DNA of 64,000 nt from Symbiodinium kawagutii (Eukaryota > Sar > Dinophyceae > Suessiales > Symbiodiniaceae), in assembly GCA_009767595.1 (NCBI GenBank), contig VSDK01002217.1, forward strand, positions 66,685 to 130,684, in the 5' to 3' direction. The notes below the pieces were generated by a model. The model had not been told where the DNA came from. It saw only the letters and a program-made list of their open reading frames with translations, and did not search any database. Shown in pieces: positions 38,000-49,400 of the stretch; the stretch's first letter is position 1; each line of letters opens with the position of its first letter. Both the position numbers and the translations under genes were made by a program.

Positions 38000-38085
38000 G
38001 TGCGAAAAAGAAAAGCCTTATCTGTTGACCGATGCGGTTGCGAACTTGGTTGCCCGGATTCTCCTAACGACTCGACTCATGTGGA
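38000..38085 (+). CDS. Candidate exon (YLLTDAVANLVARILLTTR)
   Basis: Segment reading EKEKPYLLTDAVANLVARIL in one frame, directly followed by a family A element at 38086. Possible acceptor ACAAG near 37998-38002. It lies within a very long gap (34212-41112) otherwise without exons. Confidence 0.3.
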
Positions 38086-38202
38086 TATGGGGGTTTCTCA
38101 AAATAGGGTACCCCCTAAATCATCCATCATTAATCACTTACAGTCAACTGATAGTAATAAACCAACCATTTTTGGGGTTTCCAATTTATAGAACCCCCCA
38201 TA
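38086..38202. mobile_element. Family A element, inverted core
   Basis: TATGGGGGTTTCTCAAAATA ... TTTATAGAACCCCCCATA; core AATAAACCAACCATTTTTGG. Follows a candidate exon. Confidence 0.75.
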
Positions 38203-38849
38203 TGAGCGCGTCTGAAGGTTGCAGCTGGAGGAAGGAAATTTTCCGAAGCCTGGAAGTAGGCACTGCTGTCAGCCGCGTGCTGCAGGCCCGCTGAAAAGGG
38301 ATGCAACATGATCCGGGTGCCCTGGTGGTGGCGGGCCAGGTGGATGATGCCGTGGTTGGTATGCCATCATCATATCCACAACGGTGCTACAGTGCCCCAG
38401 CATGGTGGTTGCTTGTTGCCTCGATCGTAGAATCACGGGATAGGCGTTTGTTTTCTTAGCTGACTACCAACTGGCAACTCCAGGATACTGAACTCTTTCT
38501 TGAGGATCCTGAACTGAAGTAGTTTTGGAATCTAGTTTTCAGTGGATATTCAAATCCTCTTAGTTCTAGGTCTCAGACGGATGGGTTGTGTTTTGTCTGT
38601 GGCTGCGAAGGAACTTATGTAAAAAGATGTTGGTCAAATGGTCACAAGATAAAATGTCCAAGGTCGAGAAAATATACTAAGAAACAAGAAATCATAGACA
38701 AGAAGCATCGATGAGATAACCAATTGGTGACACAATGTGAATGTGGGAAGTCACATGACGGACGGACTTAGTAGTCTTTTTTTTTTGGGGATAGTTCATT
38801 TTCAAGACATAGCAACAGGACGCGCGTCGCTGGGGACCGTGTCCAAACA

Positions 38850-39464
38850 ATGGCCATGTTTTGCATCGACAGCGTCGAACAATTCTCATGGTACGACGTC
38901 AGAACTGTCTTGCGTTTGTCTGCTTGTTCCACGTTCTTTCGTGCCAGAACATGCTCGACGGAGAAGTTTCGACAAATCTGCAACAGTCGTCGCAAGGGCT
39001 CGTCCTTCGCTACACTGGTTCTCGCAGAAACCATTGATAAGATTCCTGTTCCAAATGACTATGTGTTATTTCAATCTGTTGACGCATCGAAAGTGAGACA
39101 TGGCTTCAAAAGGGCTTTGCGGGTCTACGAAGCGCTGCAGAAAAACTGGTGTGTTGCATGCAATAAGACTCACAATTTATGGAGAGACGAAAGAACTGCT
39201 TTGGTTTATTGTGAATTTGGTGTCTGCTACAACTGCCTCTGGCAAGTTTTGCGCTTTCTAGAGGAAGACCAAGATTTTACGCACATGGTCTTGACGTATA
39301 AAGGTTTGGATGTGATGCAAAAATTTCTCATTTATTTTCACGCGCACAGTTTAGTGACTGGACACCCTCAAGATGTGGAAATCAAAGTTCTACCTGGGAA
39401 CGCGCGTCTCTTGTGGATGCTAATGTATCATCCTGATTTAGTCACGCACTTGCATGAGCTGTAG
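38850..39464 (+). CDS. Intron-free 204-codon ORF with zinc-ribbon-like cysteines
   Basis: This is the longest open frame in the window that is not made by a tandem repeat. Residues 14-34 (SWYDVRTVLRLSACSTFFRA) resemble the second half of an F-box-type motif. Residues 101-129 hold C-x2-C and C-x4-C-x2-C (C101, C104, C121, C126, C129), suggestive of a zinc-binding fold. It ends in TAG at 39462-39464. The same frame stays open after that stop to about 39630, and a further coding-like segment follows in another frame. Codon usage is less GC-rich than the spliced exons and no GATGGTT words occur here. It may be a retrogene or horizontally acquired gene, possibly decaying. No confident homologue is recognised. 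Confidence 0.4.
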   Translation: MAMFCIDSVEQFSWYDVRTVLRLSACSTFFRARTCSTEKFRQICNSRRKGSSFATLVLAETIDKIPVPNDYVLFQSVDASKVRHGFKRALRVYEALQKNWCVACNKTHNLWRDERTALVYCEFGVCYNCLWQVLRFLEEDQDFTHMVLTYKGLDVMQKFLIYFHAHSLVTGHPQDVEIKVLPGNARLLWMLMYHPDLVTHLHEL

Positions 39465-39856
39465 CGACATGTTCTTGAGTTGTGTCAAACACTTCAGCAA
39501 TTCATTGCGCGTGTCGTTGTGGACCGTGTAATGATCGTTTCGACTGCAATTGCTCTTGTCGGAAAAAACGGATGCGTCGCGTTGCTGTCGCAAGTTGCCC
39601 CACATTACAATGCTTGCCTTGTAAGACTGTAGACAATGCTTGCCCGTGGTCTTTAATGAAATACTTCATTGATGATTTGATGAGTGAAATACCAATTTTC
39701 GAAGGCAGTGACATGATACATTCAGTTGTGACAACCCTAGCTTACACTAAGACCTCTCCAAGATTACGAAGAATGAAAGCTTGTGATACGAAACTCATAA
39801 ATTACATCCATGACATCACAAAGTCATTCTGTTTCCAGACCCAAGAAACAGTTTGA
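39465..39856 (+). pseudogene. Downstream coding-like continuation in shifted frame
   Basis: A 124-codon frame 39482-39856 has a cysteine-rich first part and a more protein-like second part (MKYFIDDLMSEIPIFEGSDM, LRRMKACDTKLINYIHDITK). The first part overlaps a read-through of the preceding ORF frame, so the simplest view is one ancestral gene broken by a TAG near 39464 and a frameshift around 39600-39640. Two separate small genes remain possible. Confidence 0.35.
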
Positions 39857-40329
39857 TTTGTTTCGTGACCCAGGACATGCATTGCCTTGTCAAAAACCGC
39901 AACACAAGATCATTCTCCAGACAAGTTGCGCGCTCGTGATGTTTTGACCGCCATTCTATAGGCTCAAATGTTTTTTTTCTATATGCACTTATAAGTTTTG
40001 GAAACTTCCGCCTCCGCCTCGTGCGGGAACTACTTGTAATCAATCACTACCACCATTGTTCATCAATCAACATAATCAATAAATGGCCATGATCAATCAA
40101 CATTATAGGCATTGTCAATAGACATTAGCCATTACTTTCACTTAACATTGGTGCTTGGTTTCCATTGAACTCATCAAACTACATTGAGCCTCACTAAACT
40201 ATGGGAATATTACTGGCACTACTAGCCAAACAGCCCTCGGCAGTAGGCTGCAGGCTGTCCCGGCTTGACTTTTAGCCTCTACCCAGTCACAGGACTGGTA
40301 CCTCGTTTGGATCACCTTTCATTTCTAAT

Positions 40330-40442
40330 ACCCTCCGGTAACCTAACCTGGCAATGCATTTTAACCATGTTTTCTAGTGAAACCCTGCGAAACCACCAAT
40401 CAATGATGGATTTTCCATCGCCAGGTTAGTTTACCAGAGGGC
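40330..40442. mobile_element. Family C element, best preserved
   Basis: ACCCTCCGGTAACCTAACCT ... GCCAGGTTAGTTTACCAGAG, with GATGGATTTTCCATCG before the right arm. Confidence 0.8.
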
Positions 40443-41112
40443 AATCACTATAACTATAAGAATTGTATGCCAATCAACATTAGCCATTACTACTTGGCGA
40501 TGACAAATCAATATTATAACCATTGTTCTCAACATCAAACATTATTAACAAACATTACTAGTGGTATTATCATTCGTAGTAACATTACCATCATTCCTTT
40601 CTTGCATCGTTACGAATTGCTTCATAAAGGCACCTTACTAATCAACCTTGGCCGCTGCTACTTGGTAGCGACAAATCAAGTATTCTCCATCACCATCATT
40701 AAGCATTAGTCATTGTTTGTCATAAACATTACTGATCAAGTAATCATGATTGACACCACTACCAATCTCAATCATTAGTGCTTTAATGGCAATCACCAAC
40801 ATTGCTAACCAACATGAACCCATTCTTAACCATTCTTAACCATTCAAAAATAAAAATGCGCCAACAAAAAAGTTTGTTCCAACCATTTTTTTAATATAAA
40901 TTTCATCAATCACTACTGACCCATCTGTTCCAACATTTTTTTTCCATCAATCAGATGGGTCAGTAGTAAAATCACTACTACTCCCCATTACTCAACCACT
41001 GACCCATCCTACCCACCATCACTACCCACCACCACTACCAATCAATCACTACCCACCGTACCACTACTACCTGCTTGATCCGTGTAGCCGCCGGGTCGCA
41101 GCTGCGCTCCAG

Positions 41113-41202
41113 GACACGAACGTGGACGCTGGTCGCGAAGCTGGGTCCAACGTGCAGCAGCGAGCCTCCAACGTGAAGCGAGCCCTGCAGCAGGACAGCT
41201 GG
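41113..41202 (+). CDS. Unrecognised gene, exon (DTNVDAGREAGSNVQQRASN)
   Basis: Acceptor GCTCCAG before 41113; reads DTNVDAGREAGSNVQQRASN then VKRALQQDSW, with donor GTCAAC at 41203. Phase 0 at both ends. The CA-rich block 40970-41090 precedes it and a (GTTAGTGATG)n array follows. Confidence 0.5.
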
Positions 41203-41267
41203 GTCAACCTGTTGGTTTCAACCATTGGCAAATGGTTAGTGATTAGCAATGTGTGACTTGTGATGAT

Positions 41268-41455
41268 TAGTGATGGTTAGTGATGGTTAGTGATGGTTAG
41301 TGATGGTTACTGATGGTCAGTGATGGTTAGTGATGGTTAGTGATGGTTACTGATGGTCAGTGATGGTCAGTGATGGTTAGTGATGGTTAGTGATGGTTAC
41401 TGATGGTCAGTGATGGTTAGTGATGGTTAGTGATGGACAGTGATGGTTAGTGATT
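41268..41455. repeat. (GTTAGTGATG)n array
   Basis: About 18 decamers with TTAG, TTAC and TCAG variants, starting 65 bases after the exon ending at 41202. Confidence 0.95.
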
Positions 41456-42640
41456 ATTGTGATGCTTAACCACGTGAATGATTATGGTCAAGGATTGGAA
41501 ATGATTAGTGACGGTTAATTGAGATGGTTAGCCATAGTGGTTATGCCGTGGTCAGTGATGGTTGATTATGGTGAACCATCACGAACAGTAGGTTCAACGA
41601 GGTGAAATGATAGTGTGAATGGTTGCAGATGGTTAAGGGGGTTCAAGCTGTTGGATTCTGATTGGGTGGTTGTGCTGGTTCACGATGTTTAAGAGTGCTT
41701 ACTGGTGCTCAAGATATTAGATAATAGTGCTTAAATGTGCTTAGTTGATGGTTAATCAGGGTTAGTTGATGAAAGAAGGATGGTTCGTTGATGGTTCGTT
41801 GATGGTTTGTTGATGGTTCGTTGATGGTTCACGCTGGTGATGATCAGTGGTTCATAGTGGTTAAATGATTCATTGTGAGTTGAGTGAAACACTGGTGGTT
41901 AATGGTTACTACAGGATAAGTGATGGTTAAATGATTACTTGATCAATGGTTAACCCCTACCGCTTCTAGGTGATATTCTATTGTACGTGATTAGCAAAGG
42001 CTACTATAGTCAATCGTGATTAAATATGAGTTGATCAACCATGAGCGGTTCTATGTGATTAGAAATGAGTTATATACTATTGTTACTATGGGATGAAACA
42101 TGAGCGGCTAACCACCTATGATTCACGGCTACGGTCTGCTTTTCATAAAAAGTCACCAGCGGACGAATCAGCATCAACCAAAAGCAGTATAGGCTATATT
42201 TCATTAATGATGATCACAAACAAAAAACATAATTCACCGTGATCATCCATGATGAATCATCCATCATCATCATGCTCAATCATCCATGATCCACCATGAT
42301 GATCATGAATGGATTAAGTTGCAACATCCATAGATATGATTGATCCAGCATCTTTACTCGCTGGCGCAGCACGTAAGTTGATTCGTAGTCGATCCAGCAG
42401 TTGGTGTGGCACTCGATGCATGGTTGGCATAGGATACTGCGATGGCTGACGGTGCTTACTGACGGCTAATCATGGTTAATCAAATGAGATGATACTAGCA
42501 AGCATAGTGATTAATCGTGGTTCACTTGGATGATTGACCATCATTGGATTAATGAATCAACCATAGGAGACAATAGTGCACAACAATGGTTAAGTTGGGT
42601 GTGCATCATGGTTCATCATGGTTGATGTTTGCTGTTTCAG

Positions 42641-42811
42641 ACTGCGGAATCAACAACACTAATCAATCAGAACCAGCTATTGAAAGTTGCTTCCTTTGAC
42701 TGTTTGGATGTGCCCTGTCCGCTGCTTGTAACTGGTTCCATTCATCCTGCTGAGAGACACATCGTTGTAGTTCTGGATGCATCCAGTGCATCTCTCCTCA
42801 AGCAGCCGAGG
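42641..42811 (+). CDS. Unrecognised gene, exon (TAESTTLINQNQLLKVASFD)
   Basis: A very good acceptor (TTTGCTGTTTCAG) precedes 57 codons: TAESTTLINQNQLLKVASFD, CLDVPCPLLVTGSIHPAERH, IVVVLDASSASLLKQPR. Donor GTCGGA at 42812 is phase 0. Without splicing the frame ends at TGA about 20 codons later. Base composition is less GC-rich than the other exons. Confidence 0.45.
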
Positions 42812-42863
42812 GTCGGAACGCCCTTGTTTTTTTCGCCACATGCCACCTGGCACCTCGTACCAG

Positions 42864-42923
42864 GACGTGTATCTTGAAGAGAAGAAGGCAACTCTCAACA
42901 TCGGGAGATGGAGATGGTTGGGG
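42864..42923 (+). CDS. Candidate exon after a 52-bp intron (DVYLEEKKATLNIGRWRW)
   Basis: After a pyrimidine-rich stretch and CCAG at 42860-42863 comes DVYLEEKKATLNIGRWRWLG, strongly protein-like. The upstream sequence 42812-42863 would be a 52-base GT..AG intron. A GC donor at 42924 would keep phase 0 for 44057. Confidence 0.35.
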
Positions 42924-43137
42924 GCCACTATCCGCAACTTGCAACCTTGAAACAACCCACAATGACCGACGGCTATCTGAGTTGGATGGGTTGTTTGGCT
43001 GGCGGAACATTGAGGATATGTAGAATGAATGAGTCTCAGCTTCCCAAGGAGGGTATGACCTTTTCCGCGAAATCTGGTTCAATGACGGTCAATGCTAGTG
43101 ATGAAGGATACAGGTCACTAGCGGTTCATTATACAAA

Positions 43138-43242
43138 TGGTAGTTTCTCGAGATGGGGGACCCCCCAAATCATCCCTTATTAACTATTAAAAGTAGTAAA
43201 CTAATCATTTTTGGGGTCCCATAATATTTTGAGAAACCACCA
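43138..43242. mobile_element. Family A element, inverted core
   Basis: TGGTAGTTTCTCGAGATGGG ... AATATTTTGAGAAACCACCA; core AAGTAGTAAACTAATCATTT. Confidence 0.8.
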
Positions 43243-44056
43243 AATAGGTTTTAAAGACTAAGCCACCTTTGTTGATCCAGAGGATGCAGAAGTTCTGACA
43301 TTACAAAGTCGGAGGCCCAGAAATTCGGAGGCCAATAGCAGCAGATACCACTCGTAGACATTCTGTTTTTTACATCGATACGTAAGCAAACAGGAAGATT
43401 TCGGATGTGGGATAACAACAATGATTCAAAGTGTGAGGTTCCCAAAGTATATTCTCTTAGAATGATTATTTGTACGTTTATGGATTAATGGTAAACAAGT
43501 AGGAGTACACAATTTCATTCCCAATTTATCTGAAGTTTCTGGTGACCAGCAGTCATCTCCAGCCAATAGCCACCAAGCAATCCTCAGAGTTTAGATGAGG
43601 CACAAAGAAGTTCAAAACTGGCAAAGTGCCACCACCTGAAATTGTAGTGGCAAACGATCCGACCAAGAACCAAACCCTGTTAGGACTTCGGGATGGTGAT
43701 TCAGAACCCGAGTGCGCCTCACAATGCAGAGATTTCAACCTTCAATGGAATACGTAGTGAATAGATACTGGATACAGGCAGGTGTCCATGTTTGATTTAC
43801 CCAGATGCAGAAACCACCAGAAGCGCAACGATCGTAGTTTCTTTCAACAGAAACCTTTCAAAGGAGTTCATGGCTTCAGTTTATGGGCTACGATTTTGAC
43901 CGTGACCGACCAAGCATGAAGCAACAGCCAATCACCATATCCATGGTAACTATGCTGATGTTAACCATGACTAGCCATGTAGTTCACCATAGGAAAGTTC
44001 ACCATCATAACCCTTACCACAACCATCACGATCCATGGCGCTGGTTCATTGTGCAG

Positions 44057-44134
44057 TCGACCCTCCAGGCGCTCGACCAGTTACGTGCACTTCTATCCTC
44101 AGGACATGAAAATGAAGGCGCCCCGTTGGATGCG
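44057..44134 (+). CDS. Unrecognised gene, exon (STLQALDQLRALLSSGHENE)
   Basis: Acceptor CATTGTGCAG before 44057 and textbook donor GCG|GTGAGT at 44135 bound 26 codons: STLQALDQLRALLSSGHENE then GAPLDA. This is one of the best-defined exons of the second gene. Confidence 0.6.
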
Positions 44135-45898
44135 GTGAGTTCCCTGGTAGAGCTCACCATGTCATGCTGGACCATGGGATAGAATGGGCAATGGTTAGTA
44201 ACTCATGGTTAGAAACTAATGGCTGGTAACTAATGGTTAGTAACTAATGGTTGGCAACTAATGCTTCGCAATGAATGGTTAGTAATGAATGTTTGACAAT
44301 CATGATTGATAACCATGGTAGGCAAGACAAGAAGGTGGCTGAATTAACCCTAAACTTATCGTGGTTGGCACCAACTGTTCACATCCAGGCACTGGCCCTG
44401 CAGTTGGTTTGGTCGGTGGTTTCAACGCTTTCTTTTTGGCAACGGCTACCGTTTTGGAATGATGGCTTAAGGTTAGCAAATCATGGCTGGTAACTAATGG
44501 TTTATAACTAATGCTTAGTACATTTGGGATGATGGCTTCTCATTGACAAGAGCGCAATATGGCTCAACATTGCCCACCAATCAGTTGAGTTTCTAAAACC
44601 AATCATGGGGACATATAATCTTTGTGCGAATATTTGCATAGCTGCATATTCACACATGCGTATATGTGAATGGACATGTATGCTTTTGCGTGTGTATACA
44701 CGTGTATGCCAACATGCGAATGCAATGAATTTTGTTGTATCTTCATCTGGGCCACTGCCAGCAGGTTCAACCTGCACTCGCGCTGCATTTCAGGGAGCAT
44801 CCTTGCCCATGTCATGTCAAAAATGTAATTTTGTTCAGTGATTTGTGGCAAAACGCATGGTGTGATCACTCTAATCTGGATTTAAACCCACTTTGTGTCA
44901 AAAGTATACATGTGAGCATTTGCGGTGTCAACGCTCAACAATGGTTTCAGTTGTGGCTATCACTCAACACTGGTGTCAAGCCAGGTGGTTGATTGATTAG
45001 TCATGTTGGGTGGTTGTTCCTAGTCATCATTAAGCATTATATACTGGTCATCATTCTCCAGCCTTACGAAGTATCAGTTGCCTTTATTGATGACAATCAA
45101 TTGGTTCAGGATGGTTTACAATGGGATCACGGGCAATATCGATGGTTGACTATGGTGAATAACGGCAGATATTCAGGAATTCATAGCTTAGAATGATTAG
45201 TTGTGCTTAGCAACAGTTAATAGTGGTGGACAAGTGTGTGTAAATAGTGGTTGAAAATCGACTTGCTGAGGGTAGGAAGAAAAGTTGGTAGCGTTTGATA
45301 CTTCATGCGCTGAACAGTAGCCCAGACATGACGCACTGAACAATGCAGGGAATATAGTGGTGAATACTGCCGGTGAACGACGGTTGAACAAACATTTATA
45401 ATGATTGGTGATTGATGACGATGATGACGATGATGATAACAATGATGATGGTCATGATGATGGCAAATGATGTCAACCACCAACAATGGACTGGTTCTGT
45501 TGGCCGGCTAATACATCTCCTCAAAAATGCTGGATAGGAAGGATGACACTGATGATGATGGATAATGTTTGATGATAGTTGATAATTACATAGTGAATAC
45601 TACTTAAGATCTGTGAGTCATGTTGTACGGTCAATCGGCCGAATACTTACCCAGACTTCCCCATTGTTGATGCTCAATTGTGATCAATGACGGTATCATG
45701 ATTACTAATAATGGCTAATAACAGTTCATGATGAGTACTGATGCCCATGCATTCATTTGGTGTCTCGAAGTTTCTCCAGCTGGACCGATCAGTTCGTGAC
45801 TGGTTAACCACTGGTTTTGTTATCAACACTTAGCCTACAACATATGCTGATTCTCCTCTTAGTCGGCTTGGTTGATCACTACTTTCCCTATGTTGTCC

Positions 45899-45908
45899 NN
45901 NNNNNNNN
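45899..45908. other. Assembly gap (10 N)
   Basis: Undetermined bases; TTTCCCTATGT(T/C) occurs on both sides, suggesting a collapsed direct repeat. Confidence 1.
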
Positions 45909-45994
45909 TTTCCCTATGTCTTCCCTTTGCTTCCCTAAAAAAGAGTGGGGGTGGATCACTCCTTTCCCGATCAAAAGCCCAGTGATTTGCGCAG

Positions 45995-46119
45995 CTCTGC
46001 AGGTCTCCGGGACTTGGAGAAGCTCCTGACAGAAAACCACAGGCGGAACCGCGGCGCCGTTGTGGGTTGCCGCGCCGGGGCGGTGCGGAGTTCACAGCGG
46101 TCAAGCAGCTCAGCAAGCA
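45995..46119 (+). CDS. Candidate exon, frame ambiguous
   Basis: GC-rich island after GCGCAG (45989-45994) or CTGCAG (45997-46002). One frame reads LRDLEKLLTENHRRNRGA, with a donor at 46059; another, phase-compatible with 44134, reads PGLGEAPDRKPQAEPRRRCG on to AEFTAVKQLSK. I cannot decide between them. A 10-base gap lies upstream at 45899-45908. Confidence 0.4.
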
Positions 46120-46423
46120 TCATTCACCTGCGCCAGAACTCAGCTGATTAGCTTATGAACATCCTGGTTAACAAGCTTCGAAGCATCATGAACCAACTTA
46201 TGAGCTCGTTGAATAGCTCATAAACTAGTAGAAAACAGCTTAGAAAAATCCTTTTATCGACCATTTTTCAGCAGCTGCTTGACGGTTCTAACTACCAGCT
46301 GCAGAAGAAGCTTCCAGCAGATTCAGACGAAGTGCTCATAGCGGTCCTAGGGGTCCATACCCTAGTAAAAACGAGCTGTTTCAGAGTGGTGGATGATGAA
46401 ATCGTTGCTACTATTTCATGTCC

Positions 46424-49400
46424 GCTTGCGTTTTCTTAATCCCCGAAATTCAGCTCCCTTAAACATTGCACATACGTTTTCAAAATCCCCGCTTGTGTTT
46501 TTTGAATCCCCGAAATTCAGTTCCCTTACGTTTTCTATAAATCCCCGCTTGTGTTTTCTGAATCCCCGAAATTCAGTTCCCTTACAGTTTCTAAATCCCC
46601 GCTTGTGTTTTCTAAATCCCCGAAATTCAGTTCCCTTACGTTTTCTAAATCCCCGCTTGTGTTTTCTGAATCCCCGAAATTCAGCTCCCTTACGTATTCT
46701 AAATCCCCGCTTGTGTTTTCTGAATCCCCGAAATTCAGTTCCCTTACGTTTTCTAAATCCCCGCTTGTGTTTTCTGAATCCCCGAAATTCAGCCCCTTAC
46801 GTTTTCTAAATCCCCGCTTGTGTTTTCTGAATCCCCGAAATTCAGTTCCCTTACGTTTTCTAAATCCCCCCTTGTGTTTTTTGAATCCCCGAAATTCAGT
46901 TCCCTTACGTTTTCTAAATCCCCGCTTGTGTGTTCTGAATCCCCGAAATTCAGCTCCCTTACGTTTTCTAAATCCCCGGTTGTGTTTTTTGAATCCACGA
47001 AATTCAGTTCCCTTACGTTTTCTAAATCCCCGCTTGTGTTTTCTGAATCCCCGAAATTCAGTTCCCTTACGTTTTCTAAATCCCCGCTTGTGTTTTCTGA
47101 ATCCCCGAAATTCAGTTCCCTTACGTTTTCTAAATCCCCGCTTGTGTTTTCTGAATCCCCGAAATTCAGTTCCCTTACGTTTTCTAAATCCCCGCTTGTG
47201 TTTTCTGAATCCCCGAAATTCAGTTCCCTTACGTTTTCTAAATCCCCGCTTGTGCTTTTTGAATCCCCGAGATTCAGTTCCCTTACGTTTTCTAAATCCC
47301 CGCTTGTGTTTTCTGAATCCCCGAAATTCAGTTCCCTTACATTTTCTAAATCCCCGCTTGTGTTTTCTGAATCCCCGAAATTCAGTTCCCTTACGTTTTC
47401 TAAATCCCCGCTTGTGTTTTCTGAATCCCCGAAATTCAGTTCCCTTACGTTTTCTAAATCTCCGCTTGTGTTTTCTGAATCCCCGGAAAATTCAGTCCCC
47501 TGGCGTTTTCTAAATCCCCGCTTGTGTTTTCTGAATCCCCGAAATTCAGTCCCTTACGTTTTCTAAATCCCCGCTGGTGGTTTCTGAATCCCCGAAATGC
47601 AGTCCCTTACGTTTTCTAAATCCCCGCTGGTGGTTTCTGAATCCCCGAAATGCAGTCCCTTACGTTTTCTAAATCCCCGCTGGTGGTTTCTGAATCCCCG
47701 AAATGCAGTCCCTTACGTTTTCTAAATCCCCGCTGGTGGTTTCTGAATCCCCGAAATGCAGTCCCTTACGTTTTCTAAATCCCCGCTGGTGGTTTCTGAA
47801 TCCCCGAAATGCAGTCCCTTACGTTTTCTAAATCCCCGCTGGTGGTTTCTGAATCCCCGAAATGCAGTCCCTTACGTTTTCTAAATCCCCGCTGGTGGTT
47901 TCTGAATCCCCGAAATGCAGTCCCTTACGTTTTCTAAATCCCCGCTGGTGGTTTCTGAATCCCCGAAATGCAGTCCCTTACGTTTTCTAAATCCCCGCTG
48001 GTGGTTTCTGAATCCCCGAAATGCAGTCCCTTACGTTTTCTAAATCCCCGCTGGTGGTTTCTGAATCCCCGAAATTCAGTTCCCTTACGTTTTCTACATC
48101 TCCGCTTGTGTTTTCTGAATCCCCGAAATTCAGTCCCTTACGTTTTCTAAATCCCCGCTTGTGTTTTCTGAACCCCCGAAATTCAGTTCCCTTACGTTTT
48201 CTAAATCCCCGCTGGTGGTTTCTGAATCCCCGAAATGCAGTCCCTTACGTTTTCTAAATCCCCGCTTGTGTTTTCTGAATCCCCGAAATTCAGTAGCCTT
48301 ACGTTTTCTAAATCCCCGCTTGTGTTTTCTGAATCCCCGAAATTCAGTTCCCTTACGTTTTCTAAATCCCCGCTTGTGTTTTCTGAATCCCCGAAATTCA
48401 GCTCCCTTACGTTTTCCAAATCCCCGCTTGTGTTTTCTGAATCCCCGAAATTCAGTTCCTTTACGTTTTCTAAATCCCCGCTTGTGTTTTCTGAATCCCC
48501 GAAATTCAGTTCCCTTACGTTTTCTAAATCCCCGCTTGTGTTTTCTGAATCCCCGAAATTCAGTTCCCTTACGTTTTCTAAATCCCCGCTTGTGTTTTCT
48601 GAATCCCCGAAATTCAGTTCCCTTACGTTTTCTAAATCCCCGCTTCTGTTTTCTGAATCCCCGAAATTCAGTCCCCTTACGTTTTCTAAATCCCCGCTTG
48701 TGTTTTCTGAATCCCCGAAATTCAGTTCCCTTACGTTTTCTAAATCCCCGCTTGTGTTTTCTGAATCCCCGAAATTCAGTTCCCTTACGTTTTCTAAATC
48801 CCCGCTTGTGTTTTCTGAATCCCCGAAATTCAGTTCCCTTACGTTTTCTAAATCCCCGCTTGTGTTTTCTGAATCCCCGAAATTCAGTTCCCTTACGTTT
48901 TCTAAATCCCCGCTTGTGTTTTCTGAATCCCCGAAATTCAGTTCCCTTACGTTTTCTAAATCCCCGCTTGTGTTTTCTGAATCCCCGAAATTCAGTCCCC
49001 ATACGTTTTCTAAATCCCCGCTTGTGTTTTCTGAATCCCCGAAATTCAGTTCCCTTACGTTTTCTAAATCCCCGCTTGTGTTTGTTTGAATCCCCGAAAT
49101 TCAGTTCCCTTACGTTGTCTAAATCCCCGCTTGTGTTTTCTGAATCCCCGAAATTCAGTTCCCTTACGTTTTCTAAATCCCCGCTTGTGTTTTCTGAATC
49201 CCCGAAATTCAGTTCCCTTACGTTTTCTAAATCCCCGCTTGTGTTTTCTGAATCCCCGAAATTCAGTTCCCTTACGTTTTCTAAATCCCCGCTTGTGTTT
49301 TCTGAATCCCCGAAATTCAGTCCCCATACGTTTTCTAAATCCCCGCTTGTGTTTTCTGAATCCCCGAAATTCAGTTCCCTTACGTTTTCTAAATCCCCGC

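Larger units (their letters stand above)
34212..41112. other. Very long inter-exon region
   Basis: Nearly 7 kb with the 16-bp array, two coding relics, a candidate exon near 38000 and a cluster of GTTGA/TCAAC words at 36785-37070. 34220-34850 is GATGGTT-rich and 40030-41090 is CA-rich, as for the two ends of a single intron, so most of the middle may be inserted material. Confidence 0.45.
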
